Positions 19,167-30,226 of a stretch of 33,995 nucleotides of DNA are shown piece after piece. The notes under the pieces are model-generated. The model was not told where the DNA came from and ran no database searches. It worked only from the letters and a program-made list of their open reading frames with translations. Position numbers and translations under genes: made by a program. Position 1 is the stretch's first letter; the number at the start of each line of letters is the position of its first letter. This stretch comes from Methylicorpusculum sp. (GTDB lineage: Bacteria; Pseudomonadota; Gammaproteobacteria; Methylococcales; Methylomonadaceae). The stretch is taken from NCBI RefSeq assembly GCF_030651835.1, contig NZ_JAUSBX010000017.1, positions 1 through 33,995 on the forward strand. The letters run 5' to 3'.

Positions 19167-19259
19167 TCAAGATACAAGCGACATAATTGCAATACCCGCC
19201 AAAATAAACCCAACTGCAAAGTAGACAACAAATTTATCGTCATCGATATCAGGTTTCAT
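19167..19259 (-). CDS. Small membrane protein of 30 residues
   Basis: An ATG at 19259 opens a 30-residue frame. It starts MKPDIDDDKF, continues with a hydrophobic helix (VVYFAVGFILAGIAIMSLV) and stops at TGA. GGAGG lies three bases before the ATG, slightly close but strong. The acidic N-terminus plus single membrane helix is the layout of small accessory subunits of transporters or oxidases, for example CydX- or CcoQ-like proteins. No specific family was recognised. It lies between hairpins, downstream of purA on the same strand. It is short enough to be missed by automatic annotation. Confidence 0.55.
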   Translation of the reverse strand: MKPDIDDDKFVVYFAVGFILAGIAIMSLVS

Positions 19260-19339
19260 AAAGCCTCCGAAGAAGTGTAAACGAATGCGTTATTCACGCG
19301 TTTCGATTTAACCATGCATGACCGTTTTATGTAAAGGGT

Positions 19340-19370
19340 AACGCAGTCAGAGGCATCCTCAAACTGCGTT
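19340..19370. terminator. Stem-loop between purA and the 30-residue protein gene
   Basis: AACGCAGT and ACTGCGTT are perfect 8-bp arms, with an inner GAGG/CCTC stem. The hairpin begins about 20 bases past the purA stop on the minus strand. The T-run directly after it is on the plus strand, so it may end transcripts from either side. Confidence 0.5.
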
Positions 19371-19390
19371 TTAGCCTGAATTTTTGGCCG

Positions 19391-21887
<2,497 letters not shown>

Positions 21888-21913
21888 GGTTTTTTATGGG
21901 TCCACTCAAACAA

Positions 21914-21939
21914 AACGCCCCGTCAAAAAACGGAGCGTT
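21914..21939 (-). terminator. Intrinsic terminator after hflC
   Basis: AACGC-c-CCGT and ACGG-a-GCGTT form a stem around a short A-rich loop. On the minus strand it is followed by TTTTGTTT. It lies between the hflC stop and the hisZ start. Confidence 0.75.
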
Positions 21940-21987
21940 TATTTTTATTGAAACAATCTCAGCGTTTATAGCGTCGATGTCAGCGAT

Positions 21988-22845
21988 TTACTTTTGTGAT
22001 TTGAAATACCTGAAAAAATCGGACTCAGGGTCTATCACCAGCATTTGATCCGGTTTATTAAATGTTTGACGGTAAGCATTCAAACTTCTGTAAAACGAAT
22101 AAAACTCAGGATCTTCTGTGTATGCCTTGGCGTAAATTTCTGCTGAACGCGCATCACCTTCACCGCGTAACTTTTCAGCTTCTTTGTAGGCATTAGCCAA
22201 AGTAACGACCCGTTGCCTGTCTGCATCAGCACGAATACGCTCAGCCGCTTCCGAACCTTGAGAGCGGAACTCACGGGCAACACGCTCACGCTCCGCTTCC
22301 ATTCTCAGATAAACCGAACTGCTGACCTCGCTAGGCAAATCAATCCGTTTAACCTGAACATCAATGATTTCCAAGCCCAAATTTGCCGCTACTTCCCTTG
22401 ATTTTGATATCAAAATATCGCGGATGATTTTCCGGTCAGTCGAAACGAGCTGCTTGATCTCACGTTTACTAAATTCGCTTCTGAAGGCATCTTTGATGAT
22501 TTGATCAAGGCGAAGATTCGCCTGATTTATATCACCGGCAACAACCGTGTAAAACGTTTTTACGTCTCCGATGCGCCATTTGACGAAAGAGTCAACGATC
22601 ACGTTTTTCTTTTCAGCCGTTAAAAAACGCTCCGGCTTGCTGTCCATCGTCTGAATCCGACTATCAAACTTTTTGACGTTGTTGACAATAGGCAATTTAA
22701 AGTAAAGACCCGGCTCGTAATCGTCTTTAACTATTTCACCCAATTGAAACTTGATTGCTTTTTCGGTTTCCGAGACAGTAAAGATACACATTATGCCTAA
22801 AAATAAAACCGCTGCTATTCCTATTAAAATTTTATTTTGCATCAT
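21988..22845 (-). CDS. hflC: FtsH protease modulator HflC
   Basis: HflC is an SPFH/prohibitin protein anchored in the inner membrane that forms, with HflK, a cage around the FtsH protease. An N-terminal membrane helix (ILIGIAAVLFLGIMCIF) is followed by the SPFH domain and a charged helical region (AERERVAREFRSQGSEAAERI). The 285-residue length is typical. The start overlaps the hflK stop as ATGA, so the pair is translationally coupled. A terminator follows the gene. Confidence 0.95.
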   Translation of the reverse strand: MMQNKILIGIAAVLFLGIMCIFTVSETEKAIKFQLGEIVKDDYEPGLYFKLPIVNNVKKFDSRIQTMDSKPERFLTAEKKNVIVDSFVKWRIGDVKTFYTVVAGDINQANLRLDQIIKDAFRSEFSKREIKQLVSTDRKIIRDILISKSREVAANLGLEIIDVQVKRIDLPSEVSSSVYLRMEAERERVAREFRSQGSEAAERIRADADRQRVVTLANAYKEAEKLRGEGDARSAEIYAKAYTEDPEFYSFYRSLNAYRQTFNKPDQMLVIDPESDFFRYFKSQK

Positions 22846-24029
22846 TGACGACCTCTTACGTCACGGCCACGCACTGCGCCTCGCTGAATATTCTCGACTG
22901 GTTGCGGCTGACTTAAGCTAGGCTGAGGCAAATTGATAGTCTCAACGTTAGGCACCGATTGTTTTGCCAGTTTATCAATAGGCAGATAAAGTAAATTATT
23001 ACCCCCTTTGACATCGATCATTACCGTATTGGTTTTGCTCAGAACGCTCTCAATGGTCTCGATATAAAGTCTTCTGCGAGTAATATCAGGTGCTTTTTTG
23101 TATTCCACCAGCAGGTTGGTAAAACGGGTCGCTTCACCTTCTGCCTGAGCAATCACTTGTTCTTTGTAACCTTCAGCTTCCTGAGATTTTCTGGCTGCAG
23201 CACCACGTGCTTTTGGCACGACATCGTTTGAATAAGCTTGAGCTTCGTTGATCAAACGCTGCTGATCTTCTCGGGCCTTGATCGCATCTTCAAATGCGCC
23301 TTGTACCGGTTCAGGAGGCTGAGCGTCTTGCAAGTTGACACTGGTAATCTGAATTCCTGACTGATAGGCATCCATGACTTCCTGTATTTCTTTTCCGATT
23401 TGAGCAACAATTTCGCTTCGGCCTTCAGTCAAAACGAAGTCCATATTGCTGGAACCAATAACACCTCTTTCAGCTGATTCGGTAACTTGTTTCAGTGTTT
23501 CAGAAGGGTTGGCAACATTAAAAAGAAACTGTTTGGCATCCTTAACCTGATACTGAACAGCCAATCTGACATCGACAATGTTTTCATCTTTGGTCAGCAT
23601 CAATGCTTCTCTGGGCACAGAACCCAAAGTCTGTTGAGCACCGCCGCTTCTATAACCCACCTCAATAAAGCGTTGTTGCTTGACATTGACAATTTGTACT
23701 TGTTCAATCGGCGCAGGTATATGCCAGTTTAAACCGGCTTGTGTCGTGTCAGTGAATTTACCAAAACGAGTGACGACACCGTGATTACCTTCATCAACAA
23801 TATAGAAGCCGCTTAGACCCCAAAGAACAGCTGCGCCGGCCGCCAGATAGCCCATGCTCTTCATTGAAGATCCGGGCTCCTTGTTTCCGCCACCGCCACC
23901 GCCAAAAATACCGCCTAATTTTTCTTGTAATGAACGAATTGCCTCATCCAGATCAGGAGGCCCTTTTTCATTTCCGCGCCCACTCCAAGGGTCTTTTTTA
24001 TCGCCGCCGCCAGGTTCATTCCAGGACAT
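22842..24029 (-). CDS. hflK: FtsH protease modulator HflK
   Basis: HflK partners HflC in controlling FtsH. The 395-residue protein opens MSWNEPGGGDKKDPW, with a glycine run (GGIFGGGGGG) before the membrane helix (about 58-77), then the SPFH domain and the helical region with QAEGEATRF. The C-terminus is Arg/Gly-rich (RGAVRGRDVRGRQ). The N-terminal Gly-rich tail is usual for HflK. The gene is separated from hflX by 377 bp, unlike the tight spacing common elsewhere. Confidence 0.95.
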   Translation of the reverse strand: MSWNEPGGGDKKDPWSGRGNEKGPPDLDEAIRSLQEKLGGIFGGGGGGNKEPGSSMKSMGYLAAGAAVLWGLSGFYIVDEGNHGVVTRFGKFTDTTQAGLNWHIPAPIEQVQIVNVKQQRFIEVGYRSGGAQQTLGSVPREALMLTKDENIVDVRLAVQYQVKDAKQFLFNVANPSETLKQVTESAERGVIGSSNMDFVLTEGRSEIVAQIGKEIQEVMDAYQSGIQITSVNLQDAQPPEPVQGAFEDAIKAREDQQRLINEAQAYSNDVVPKARGAAARKSQEAEGYKEQVIAQAEGEATRFTNLLVEYKKAPDITRRRLYIETIESVLSKTNTVMIDVKGGNNLLYLPIDKLAKQSVPNVETINLPQPSLSQPQPVENIQRGAVRGRDVRGRQ

Positions 24030-24406
24030 ACTTATGCTCCATTGGGATTTTAGTAATTAAAATGATTTTTACTCATTAACGCGAGGGGTTTGATAGACCA
24101 ATCCGTATAACTTACAAAAATTAATGCTTAGACAACAAACTAAAATTTTTGAAAGTTAAAGAATTTCTCAACTCGTCATATTTTCTTAAATTAAGATTAT
24201 CCCTATCATTGGTTTCAAGTTACTGACTTGAACAGCAATATGAAACTCTTAACAACTTTATTATCTTATCACGATAGCTCAACAATTAAAGTCATTGCCA
24301 ATTATCTTAGAAAAAAACTTACATTCAAACTAGGTTATTAATTAATAATCCAGTTTCTCAGTATTCAAGTAAATGATTACTTCTCCGGGTCTTTACTAAA
24401 AAGGTA
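24030..24406. other. 377-bp AT-rich gap between hflX and hflK
   Basis: No gene was found. The region includes a hairpin TTCAAGT-tactg-ACTTGAA (24214-24232) and a 14-bp palindrome TTATTAATTAATAA (24335-24348). It probably holds a separate promoter for hflK-hflC. Base composition is visibly more AT-rich than the flanking genes. Confidence 0.45.
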
Positions 24407-25669
24407 TTAGAAATCTTCCATAACAACATCTTTTAATAGACCCAGTTTTTTTTGATCAATTTCCATCCAGATATCCCAACCGCCATCATCCTGACATTGC
24501 TCATTAATGATTTTGGCAAAATCAAACAACTTGGCACGAATACCCGCCTGATCAGGCCTTAACCGGCAATGCCTTCTGATTTTAGAGGGTGTAAAGGATT
24601 CGGCCAAAACCTCTTGCAATAAATTCAAGCCCTCTCCTGTCTCTGCAGACAGCCAGATTCTGACCGCGTTACCCATATCGTCCCTATCAACATGAGGACT
24701 TACATCAGGAAGAAGATCTATTTTATTAAATATCTGCAACTGTCTTATCTGATGAGCTTCAATATCGCTTAACACCTGATTGACTTGAAAAATCGTATCA
24801 TCCCTGTCTTCTGCATTGGCATCAATGACATGTAACAATAGATCGGCTTCACTGGCTTCTTGTAGCGTAGACCGGAAGGCAGCAACCAGTTCATGAGGCA
24901 AATGCCGGATAAATCCTACGGTGTCCGCCAAAACAATTTCGGTATTATTCGGGAGCAAACAATTGCGTAAAGTGGGATCCAGCGTCGCAAACAACTGATC
25001 GGCCGCATAAGCATTCGCACCTGTTAAGGCATTAAACAAGGTAGATTTACCGGCATTGGTATAACCCACTAGCGAAACAGAAGCAATCTCGGCTTTTTTT
25101 CGTTTTAGGCGTCCTTGGTGACGCTGCTTTTTAACTTTCTCAAGGCGAGCCTGAATTTGTTTGATCCGTACACCCAACAACCTTCTATCGGTTTCCAACT
25201 GGGTCTCACCCGGCCCTCTCAGACCAATTCCGCCTTTTTGTCTTTCAAGATGAGTCCAGCCACGAACCAATCGCGTCGACAAATGCCGCAATTGCGCCAG
25301 CTCAACTTGCAATTTCCCCTCAAAAGTCTGCGCCCGCTGAGCAAAAATATCCAGGATAAGCCCATTTCTGTCTACCACCCTGACATTGAGCGCTTTTTCA
25401 ACATTGCGCTCCTGGCTAGGCGTCAGCGAGTGATTGAACAACACCAATTCAGCAGAATGTTCTTCAACAGCCTGCCTGATTTCTTCAAGCTTGCCGGTGC
25501 CGACAAAATATTTCGAATCGGGACTTCGCCGGCTGCCTACCACAACGCATACAGGCTCAGCACCAGCTGATTTAGCTAGTTCCCGCAGTTCCGATAAGTC
25601 TTCTTGATTGGCTTGTAGTGTTAGGTGAACGAGTACGGCTCGCTCACCCGATTGAGGACGCTCAAACAA
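24407..25669 (-). CDS. hflX: Ribosome-associated GTPase HflX
   Basis: HflX splits stalled or heat-damaged ribosomes. The 420-residue protein has the N-terminal HflX domain, the conserved block KGGIGLRGPGETQLETDRR (about 145-163), G1 GYTNAGKS (202-209), G3 DTVG (249-252) and G4 NKID (315-318). The start is TTG at 25669. It is supported by GGAG seven bases upstream and by the family N-terminus (MFxRxxxGExAVLVH), which it reproduces exactly. It lies 29 bp after hfq on the same strand. Confidence 0.95.
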   Translation of the reverse strand: MFERPQSGERAVLVHLTLQANQEDLSELRELAKSAGAEPVCVVVGSRRSPDSKYFVGTGKLEEIRQAVEEHSAELVLFNHSLTPSQERNVEKALNVRVVDRNGLILDIFAQRAQTFEGKLQVELAQLRHLSTRLVRGWTHLERQKGGIGLRGPGETQLETDRRLLGVRIKQIQARLEKVKKQRHQGRLKRKKAEIASVSLVGYTNAGKSTLFNALTGANAYAADQLFATLDPTLRNCLLPNNTEIVLADTVGFIRHLPHELVAAFRSTLQEASEADLLLHVIDANAEDRDDTIFQVNQVLSDIEAHQIRQLQIFNKIDLLPDVSPHVDRDDMGNAVRIWLSAETGEGLNLLQEVLAESFTPSKIRRHCRLRPDQAGIRAKLFDFAKIINEQCQDDGGWDIWMEIDQKKLGLLKDVVMEDF

Positions 25670-25698
25670 TTAAGCGCTCCGAGAAGTTTGGTAATAGT

Positions 25699-25938
25699 TT
25701 AATCTTCAATGATTTCGTTTTCGCGGCTAAGTTTGACAGGTTTGCCCGGTACAATCGTTGATATAGCATGCTTATAGACCATCTGACTGACAGTATTCTT
25801 AAGCATAATCACATACTGATCAAATGAATCAACACGCCCTTGCAGTTTAATACCATTAACTAAAAAAATGGAAACGGGAGTGTGTTCTTTTCTGAGAGTA
25901 TTTAAAAAATTATCCTGTAAATTTTGCCCTTTCGACAT
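25699..25938 (-). CDS. hfq: RNA chaperone Hfq
   Basis: Hfq is a hexameric Sm-like protein that pairs small RNAs with mRNAs. The 79-residue product starts [13 protein letters not shown], has Sm1 residues ([14 protein letters not shown]) and the Sm2 motif YKHAIS (55-60), and ends with a short acidic tail (ENEIIED). The ATG at 25938 has AGGAGA just upstream. A longer in-frame reading is not supported. It heads the hfq-hflX group; miaA, its usual upstream neighbour, is absent here. Confidence 0.97.
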   Translation of the reverse strand: MSKGQNLQDNFLNTLRKEHTPVSIFLVNGIKLQGRVDSFDQYVIMLKNTVSQMVYKHAISTIVPGKPVKLSRENEIIED

Positions 25939-26065
25939 CCAATTTCTCCTTATTATTACTATTGAGTTCAGTATAGGATCAATTATGCACTGTACCAACA
26001 CTTGGCGTTAAGTCTAACCTAATTTAACAGGTTTTTTAACTTGAATTTTCCTTATTTTAAATTAC

Positions 26066-26094
26066 CAAGACAGTGCAAATGAAAACCTGTCTTG
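26066..26094 (-). terminator. Stem-loop between hypD and hfq
   Basis: CAAGACAG and CTGTCTTG form perfect 8-bp arms around a 13-nt loop. The hairpin lies about 80 bases past the hypD stop. The following U-tract is short and interrupted, so termination strength is uncertain. Confidence 0.4.
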
Positions 26095-26176
26095 AGTTAT
26101 GACCATTCGTTCCTGGTAATCGCATCTATGATACCAAGATTTGTCTTATTGTCTGTATCCGCAACAAGCTCGACTT

Positions 26177-27295
26177 TCAAGTCAGTTCAGTGCTTTTTAC
26201 ATCAATATCAGGTTTTATACCAGCACTCCACCAGATCCTGCAGGCGCCTTCATCCGAGACCATACAAGGCCCTACCGGCTGATTCGGCACGCACAAACGG
26301 CCATACAATTTACAGTCAACCGGCTTGATCTTTCCCATAACGACGCGAGCACAATCACAACCGGGCGGCATTTTGCCAATATGACGGCGCGCCTCATCCC
26401 GGAAAGATCCAAAATGCAGCTGAACATCATGGCGGGCAAAGTGCGCTTGTAAGGTATAGCCTGACTGAGGAATCGTACCGATACCCCGCCAAGGCGCATC
26501 GGCTACCTCAAATACATGAGAAATCAACTGTTGAGCACGGCGATTACCTCCGGGCTTGACCACCTGTTCATAACAATTATCAACGAACAAATGACTATCC
26601 ATGCCTTGCCGCAACACTGAATAAATGGCAGCCAGTAAACTGTCCGGAGTAAAACCGGCAATTGCAACAGGAAGCTGATGGCGAGAAACGACAAACTGCC
26701 ATTGTTCCGGCCCCATTACCGTTGCCACATGCCCTGGCGCGATCAGCGCATCGAAACCTGGTTGTTCAGAATCCAGCAGCAAAGCCACTGCAGGCCATGT
26801 CAGACGGCCGCTGCTTAAGATCAGCAAATTACCGGGCGCCCCTTCTGCCAGCATCGCCGCCACAGGCGCGAACGTCGTTTCAAACCCCGCCGCAAAAAAC
26901 ACTACGGTTTGCCCCGGATTCTCTTTTGCAATCGTCAACGCCTCGACCGGACTGGCAATCGCCCGTATATCCGCACCGGTAGCTTTTGCCTGTGCTAAGG
27001 TGCGTATCTCTTTTTTGCCCGCATTAACAGGCACCCTGAGCATGTCGCCAAATGCCGCTAAAATGATATTTTTCTCTAACGAAAGTTGTATTGCCTGATA
27101 AATATCTTCCTCGGGACAGACACAAACGGGGCATCCCGGCCCCGGTATCAGCTCTATCCATTCCGGCAATACGCTGCGAAGCCCGGACAAGGCAATCGTT
27201 CGCTCATGGCCTCCACAGACATTCATGATTTTTGTCGTTCCGGTAACCGGCAAATCGCGTAATTTTGCCAGCCATTGCTGAGCGCTTAAGGCCAT
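26177..27295 (-). CDS. hypD: Hydrogenase maturation factor HypD
   Basis: HypD carries a [4Fe-4S] cluster and works with HypC as the scaffold on which the Fe(CN)2CO unit of [NiFe]-hydrogenase is built. The 372-residue protein shows NVCGGHE, PGPGCPVCVCP, GFETTFAP and the C-terminal cysteine cluster (PPGCDC, then VDCKLYGRLC and MVSDEGAC). Ten bases separate it from hypB. It ends the hypC-hypA-hypB-hypD group, before hfq. Confidence 0.96.
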   Translation of the reverse strand: MALSAQQWLAKLRDLPVTGTTKIMNVCGGHERTIALSGLRSVLPEWIELIPGPGCPVCVCPEEDIYQAIQLSLEKNIILAAFGDMLRVPVNAGKKEIRTLAQAKATGADIRAIASPVEALTIAKENPGQTVVFFAAGFETTFAPVAAMLAEGAPGNLLILSSGRLTWPAVALLLDSEQPGFDALIAPGHVATVMGPEQWQFVVSRHQLPVAIAGFTPDSLLAAIYSVLRQGMDSHLFVDNCYEQVVKPGGNRRAQQLISHVFEVADAPWRGIGTIPQSGYTLQAHFARHDVQLHFGSFRDEARRHIGKMPPGCDCARVVMGKIKPVDCKLYGRLCVPNQPVGPCMVSDEGACRIWWSAGIKPDIDVKSTELT

Positions 27296-27305
27296 TTTCT
27301 GCTCT

Positions 27306-28142
27306 CTATGACTTCATTACACCACGGGCGGGACGCAATAAGATGCGGGTTGCATGCAATCCGGCATCAGGCTGCCGCACAGGTCGAAAAGAAGGCCGAT
27401 TTTGTAAGCGATGCTTACGAAGTTGAATCTGCTCATCCAGCCAGTTCAACCAGACATCGATACCCTCCCCATTGCGCGCGGATAATTGAAAAACCGGCAC
27501 TTGACTGGCCAGATTGCGCAAATTTTGCTCGGCTCTTTCATTGGAAAACTCATCCAGATAGGGCGACAAATCTGTTTTGGTAAGGAGCATCACATCAGCG
27601 GCGCGAAACATCACCGGATATTTGGCCGGTTTGTCATCCCCTTCCGCAACGGACAACAAAATAACATTAAGATGATGACCCAAATCAAAACTGGCAGGAC
27701 AAACAAGATTGCCGACATTTTCAATGAACAGCACATCGATATCTGAAAAGTCTATTTTATGCAGCGCCTCATGGACCAAATGGGCATCCAGATGACAGGC
27801 CGAACCGGTTGTAATTTGGTACGCTTGAACGCCGTGCGCTCGGATACGCAGAGAATCATTTTCAGTTTCCAGATCCCCTTCAATCACAGCCATTCGAAAC
27901 CTTTCCCGGCCATGCACAATCGTGGCTTCAAGTAATGCGGTTTTGCCCGAACCCGGCGAAGACATTAAATTTATGACCAAAACACCCAGTTGATCAAAAT
28001 GCATGCGATTATGCTCTGCCTGCTGATCATTACCGGCCATAAGCCGGGTTAAAACCGAAGCTGCCGCACCGTCAGCCGACTTTTCCACTGGAATATGAGA
28101 CTCGTTTCCTGATGTAATTTGACAACCGCAGTTAGTACACAT
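27306..28142 (-). CDS. hypB: Hydrogenase nickel incorporation GTPase HypB
   Basis: HypB inserts nickel into the hydrogenase large subunit with HypA, using GTP. The protein begins MCTNCGC (Cys2, Cys5, Cys7), the high-affinity nickel motif found in some HypB proteins. The GTPase part has P-loop SSPGSGKTALLE, the metal-site region TGSACHLDAHLV and LTKTDLSP. There is no long histidine-rich stretch, so storage of many nickel ions is unlikely. The product is 278 residues long. hypA lies 88 bp upstream. Confidence 0.96.
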   Translation of the reverse strand: MCTNCGCQITSGNESHIPVEKSADGAAASVLTRLMAGNDQQAEHNRMHFDQLGVLVINLMSSPGSGKTALLEATIVHGRERFRMAVIEGDLETENDSLRIRAHGVQAYQITTGSACHLDAHLVHEALHKIDFSDIDVLFIENVGNLVCPASFDLGHHLNVILLSVAEGDDKPAKYPVMFRAADVMLLTKTDLSPYLDEFSNERAEQNLRNLASQVPVFQLSARNGEGIDVWLNWLDEQIQLRKHRLQNRPSFRPVRQPDAGLHATRILLRPARGVMKS

Positions 28143-28230
28143 CTGTTTTAACCTTTAACTTGGATGGATTGATACAAGCTTAAATTCTTACTCTTTCAAA
28201 TGACAGAACCGACCGATCAACGGCTTCCAT

Positions 28231-28581
28231 TCAGGATGCCACAAACAGCTCAACCTGACTCAAGATGAACTCGCTGCCACTGAGCAACTGCGTATCCAAA
28301 CTTTTGCATGACGGACATATCAATTTATTGGGATCGGCATCGGCTTCAATTCCACAATCATCGCATTTAATTCTGACTGGCACGTCGTTAATCATCAGAC
28401 GGGCATTCGACGCGGCAGTTCCAACTTTGAGAATTTCAAATGCCTGAACTAACAGAACCGGCTCCACACCTGATAAAGCACCTAAACTGACGGTAACTTG
28501 TCCGATATTTTGCGCATGATGCTGATCAGCCAGCGACTGAACCTGCCTGATCAAATCATCACACAACGACAATTCATGCAT
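28231..28581 (-). CDS. hypA: Hydrogenase nickel metallochaperone HypA
   Basis: HypA binds nickel through its N-terminal Met-His-Glu and holds a structural zinc with two CxxC motifs (Cys73, 76, 89, 92). The start is placed at the ATG at 28581, because it gives MHEL with the essential His2. An ATG four codons upstream at 28593 would bury that histidine. The resulting 116 residues match the family. The start overlaps the end of hypC by eight bases, so translation is coupled. Confidence 0.94.
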   Translation of the reverse strand: MHELSLCDDLIRQVQSLADQHHAQNIGQVTVSLGALSGVEPVLLVQAFEILKVGTAASNARLMINDVPVRIKCDDCGIEADADPNKLICPSCKSLDTQLLSGSEFILSQVELFVAS

Positions 28582-28810
28582 AGTCTGATTCATTAAGGGC
28601 TAGTTGATCCAGCAATTCCCAGGTGGAAAAGGCCTCCTCTTCATCAACTTTCTGCAGCGCATAACCCACATGAATCAGAACGTAATCACCCACCTGGATT
28701 ATTTCATCCTGTAACAAAAACAAACTCACCGTGCGTTGTATGCCTTTAAATGAACAACGGGCTTCAAAACCGTTAATTTCAACAATCTGCATTGGAAAAG
28801 CCAAGCACAT
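28574..28810 (-). CDS. hypC: Hydrogenase assembly chaperone HypC
   Basis: HypC carries the iron-cyanide intermediate between HypD and the hydrogenase large subunit. The 78-residue product starts MCLAFPMQI with the essential Cys2, and contains VGDYVLIHVGYALQKVDEEEA, typical of the family. GGAG lies about nine bases upstream of the ATG. It is the first gene of the minus-strand hyp group and is divergent from hypE. Confidence 0.95.
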   Translation of the reverse strand: MCLAFPMQIVEINGFEARCSFKGIQRTVSLFLLQDEIIQVGDYVLIHVGYALQKVDEEEAFSTWELLDQLALNESDYA

Positions 28811-28922
28811 CTCACCACTCCATTCTGTTATATACTCATTAAAACTTTCGACAAAACCTAAAACAACATTGCCCTCTTCCTGCCTCTGATGGTGACTTAA
28901 AGCGATCTTATTTTCAATCTAT

Positions 28923-28944
28923 ATCGATTACTTTTCAAATCGAT
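28923..28944. promoter_or_regulatory. Dyad in the hypC/hypE divergent promoter region
   Basis: ATCGATT and AATCGAT form perfect 7-bp arms separated by 8 bp. The site is 45-66 bp upstream of the hypE ATG and about 113 bp from hypC, where a shared regulator could act on both. No -24/-12 sigma-54 promoter was recognised nearby. Confidence 0.35.
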
Positions 28945-28988
28945 CAGCTGTTCATTCAAAATAAATAACGACTAACCCTAAGTTTAAC

Positions 28989-30014
28989 ATGAACTCACTC
29001 ATCCAATTTCCCGATACTCATATCAGTCTTGCTCATGGCAACGGTGGTCGGCGCATGCGCGAATTGATAGAAAAATTATTCGCTCAGCACCTGGCCAACG
29101 ATAAGCTCGATATTCAATGCGATGCTGCCGCCATCAAAATACCCGCCAATATTGCTGAGTTACACATTACAACCGATGGCTATACCGTAGAACCTTTGGA
29201 ATTTCCAGGCGGAACGATAGGCAGTCTCGCTGTTTACGGAACGGTTAATGATCTTGCTGTATCGGGAGCCGAACCGCTTTATATGACATTAACCGCATTC
29301 ATTGAAGAAGGCCTTGAAATCAGCGTGCTTGACCGGATATTGCACAGCATGGCGAACGCCTGCCGGGAATGTAAGATAGCTGTCGTTGCCGGTGACACCA
29401 AAGTCTTAAAACGCGGCCAGGGAGGCGGGATTTATTTTTCAACCACCGGCGTGGGCCTGAGAAAAACGGCCAGCAACCTGGGCTTAAAACAGATCAAAAC
29501 CGGCGACCTCATTATAATGAGCGGCACTGCGGGAGACCACGGCACAGCGGTCATGCTGGCCCGCGAACAATTCGGCCTCAGCGGCACATTGCAATCGGAT
29601 GCCGCCAGTGTGCTGCCTATCACCCGCATCCTGATGGCATCACCCGGTCTGGCTTTTATGCGCGACCCTACCAGAGGTGGTATTGCGACCGTCATGCACG
29701 AAATAGCTCATGCCTGTAACAAAACTGTTCGCCTGTTAGAGCCGTCAATCCCCATCCATGATCAAGTCAAAGCGGTTTCAGAGATATTGGGCTACGATCC
29801 TCTCTACATGGCTAACGAAGGACGCGTTGTCGCTGTTGTCGACCCTGACTATGCCAATCAGTCGTTGTCTGCGCTTCATGCGGGGGGTTATGCCGACGCG
29901 GCAATCATTGGTCAAATTGAAGAGGGGCGTAAGCACGTCATTTTGGAAACGACCCTCGGCGGTGAACGGCTGCTTGAACAATTGGAAGACGACCCCTTAC
30001 CCCGGATTTGCTAA
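28989..30014 (+). CDS. hypE: Hydrogenase maturation protein HypE (carbamoyl dehydratase)
   Basis: HypE dehydrates the thiocarboxamide on its C-terminal cysteine to a thiocyanate, supplying the cyanide ligands. The 341-residue protein ends PRIC, the invariant C-terminal motif. It has AHGNGGRRM near the N-terminus, then TTDGYTVEPLEFPGGTIG, AVYGTVNDLAVSGAEP and VVAGDTKVL. The gene runs opposite to hypC-A-B-D from a shared 178-bp region. HypF, which carbamoylates HypE, is not in the window. Confidence 0.96.
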   Translation: MNSLIQFPDTHISLAHGNGGRRMRELIEKLFAQHLANDKLDIQCDAAAIKIPANIAELHITTDGYTVEPLEFPGGTIGSLAVYGTVNDLAVSGAEPLYMTLTAFIEEGLEISVLDRILHSMANACRECKIAVVAGDTKVLKRGQGGGIYFSTTGVGLRKTASNLGLKQIKTGDLIIMSGTAGDHGTAVMLAREQFGLSGTLQSDAASVLPITRILMASPGLAFMRDPTRGGIATVMHEIAHACNKTVRLLEPSIPIHDQVKAVSEILGYDPLYMANEGRVVAVVDPDYANQSLSALHAGGYADAAIIGQIEEGRKHVILETTLGGERLLEQLEDDPLPRIC

Positions 30015-30090
30015 CGCCGTAGTCGCATTCATGGGATCTTGACGGCAGCATCCCTGCGGCCGACATCCCCGCAAAGCTTAGACGGCCTCT

Positions 30091-30173
30091 TTTGATCATC
30101 AAACGGGGAAAAGCGACAAAAATATAAGGGCTTTTCCATACATTGAAACGGGAGTATGCTGATATCCGTTTCA
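30091..30173. repeat. Cluster of three inverted repeats downstream of hypE
   Basis: Three dyads lie in 83 bp: TTTGAT-c-ATCAAA (30091-30103); GGAAAAGC and GCTTTTCC (30107-30114 and 30130-30137); TGAAACGG and CCGTTTCA (30144-30151 and 30166-30173). All arms are perfect. They may include the hypE terminator and operator sites for the following gene. The GC-rich segment just before, at 30044-30087, holds a further GGCCG/CGGCC pair. Confidence 0.4.
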
Positions 30174-30226
30174 TTTAACCCTAAAGCACCCACTAAATCC
30201 GATTTATCCTGGCCTGTCTATGAACC

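Noticed and set aside
24335-24348. TTATTAATTAATAA palindrome as an operator
   Set aside because: In a strongly AT-rich region such palindromes arise by chance. No promoter could be tied to it.
28582-28593. Four-residue extension of hypA
   Set aside because: It would displace the nickel-binding His2 that must follow the initiator methionine.
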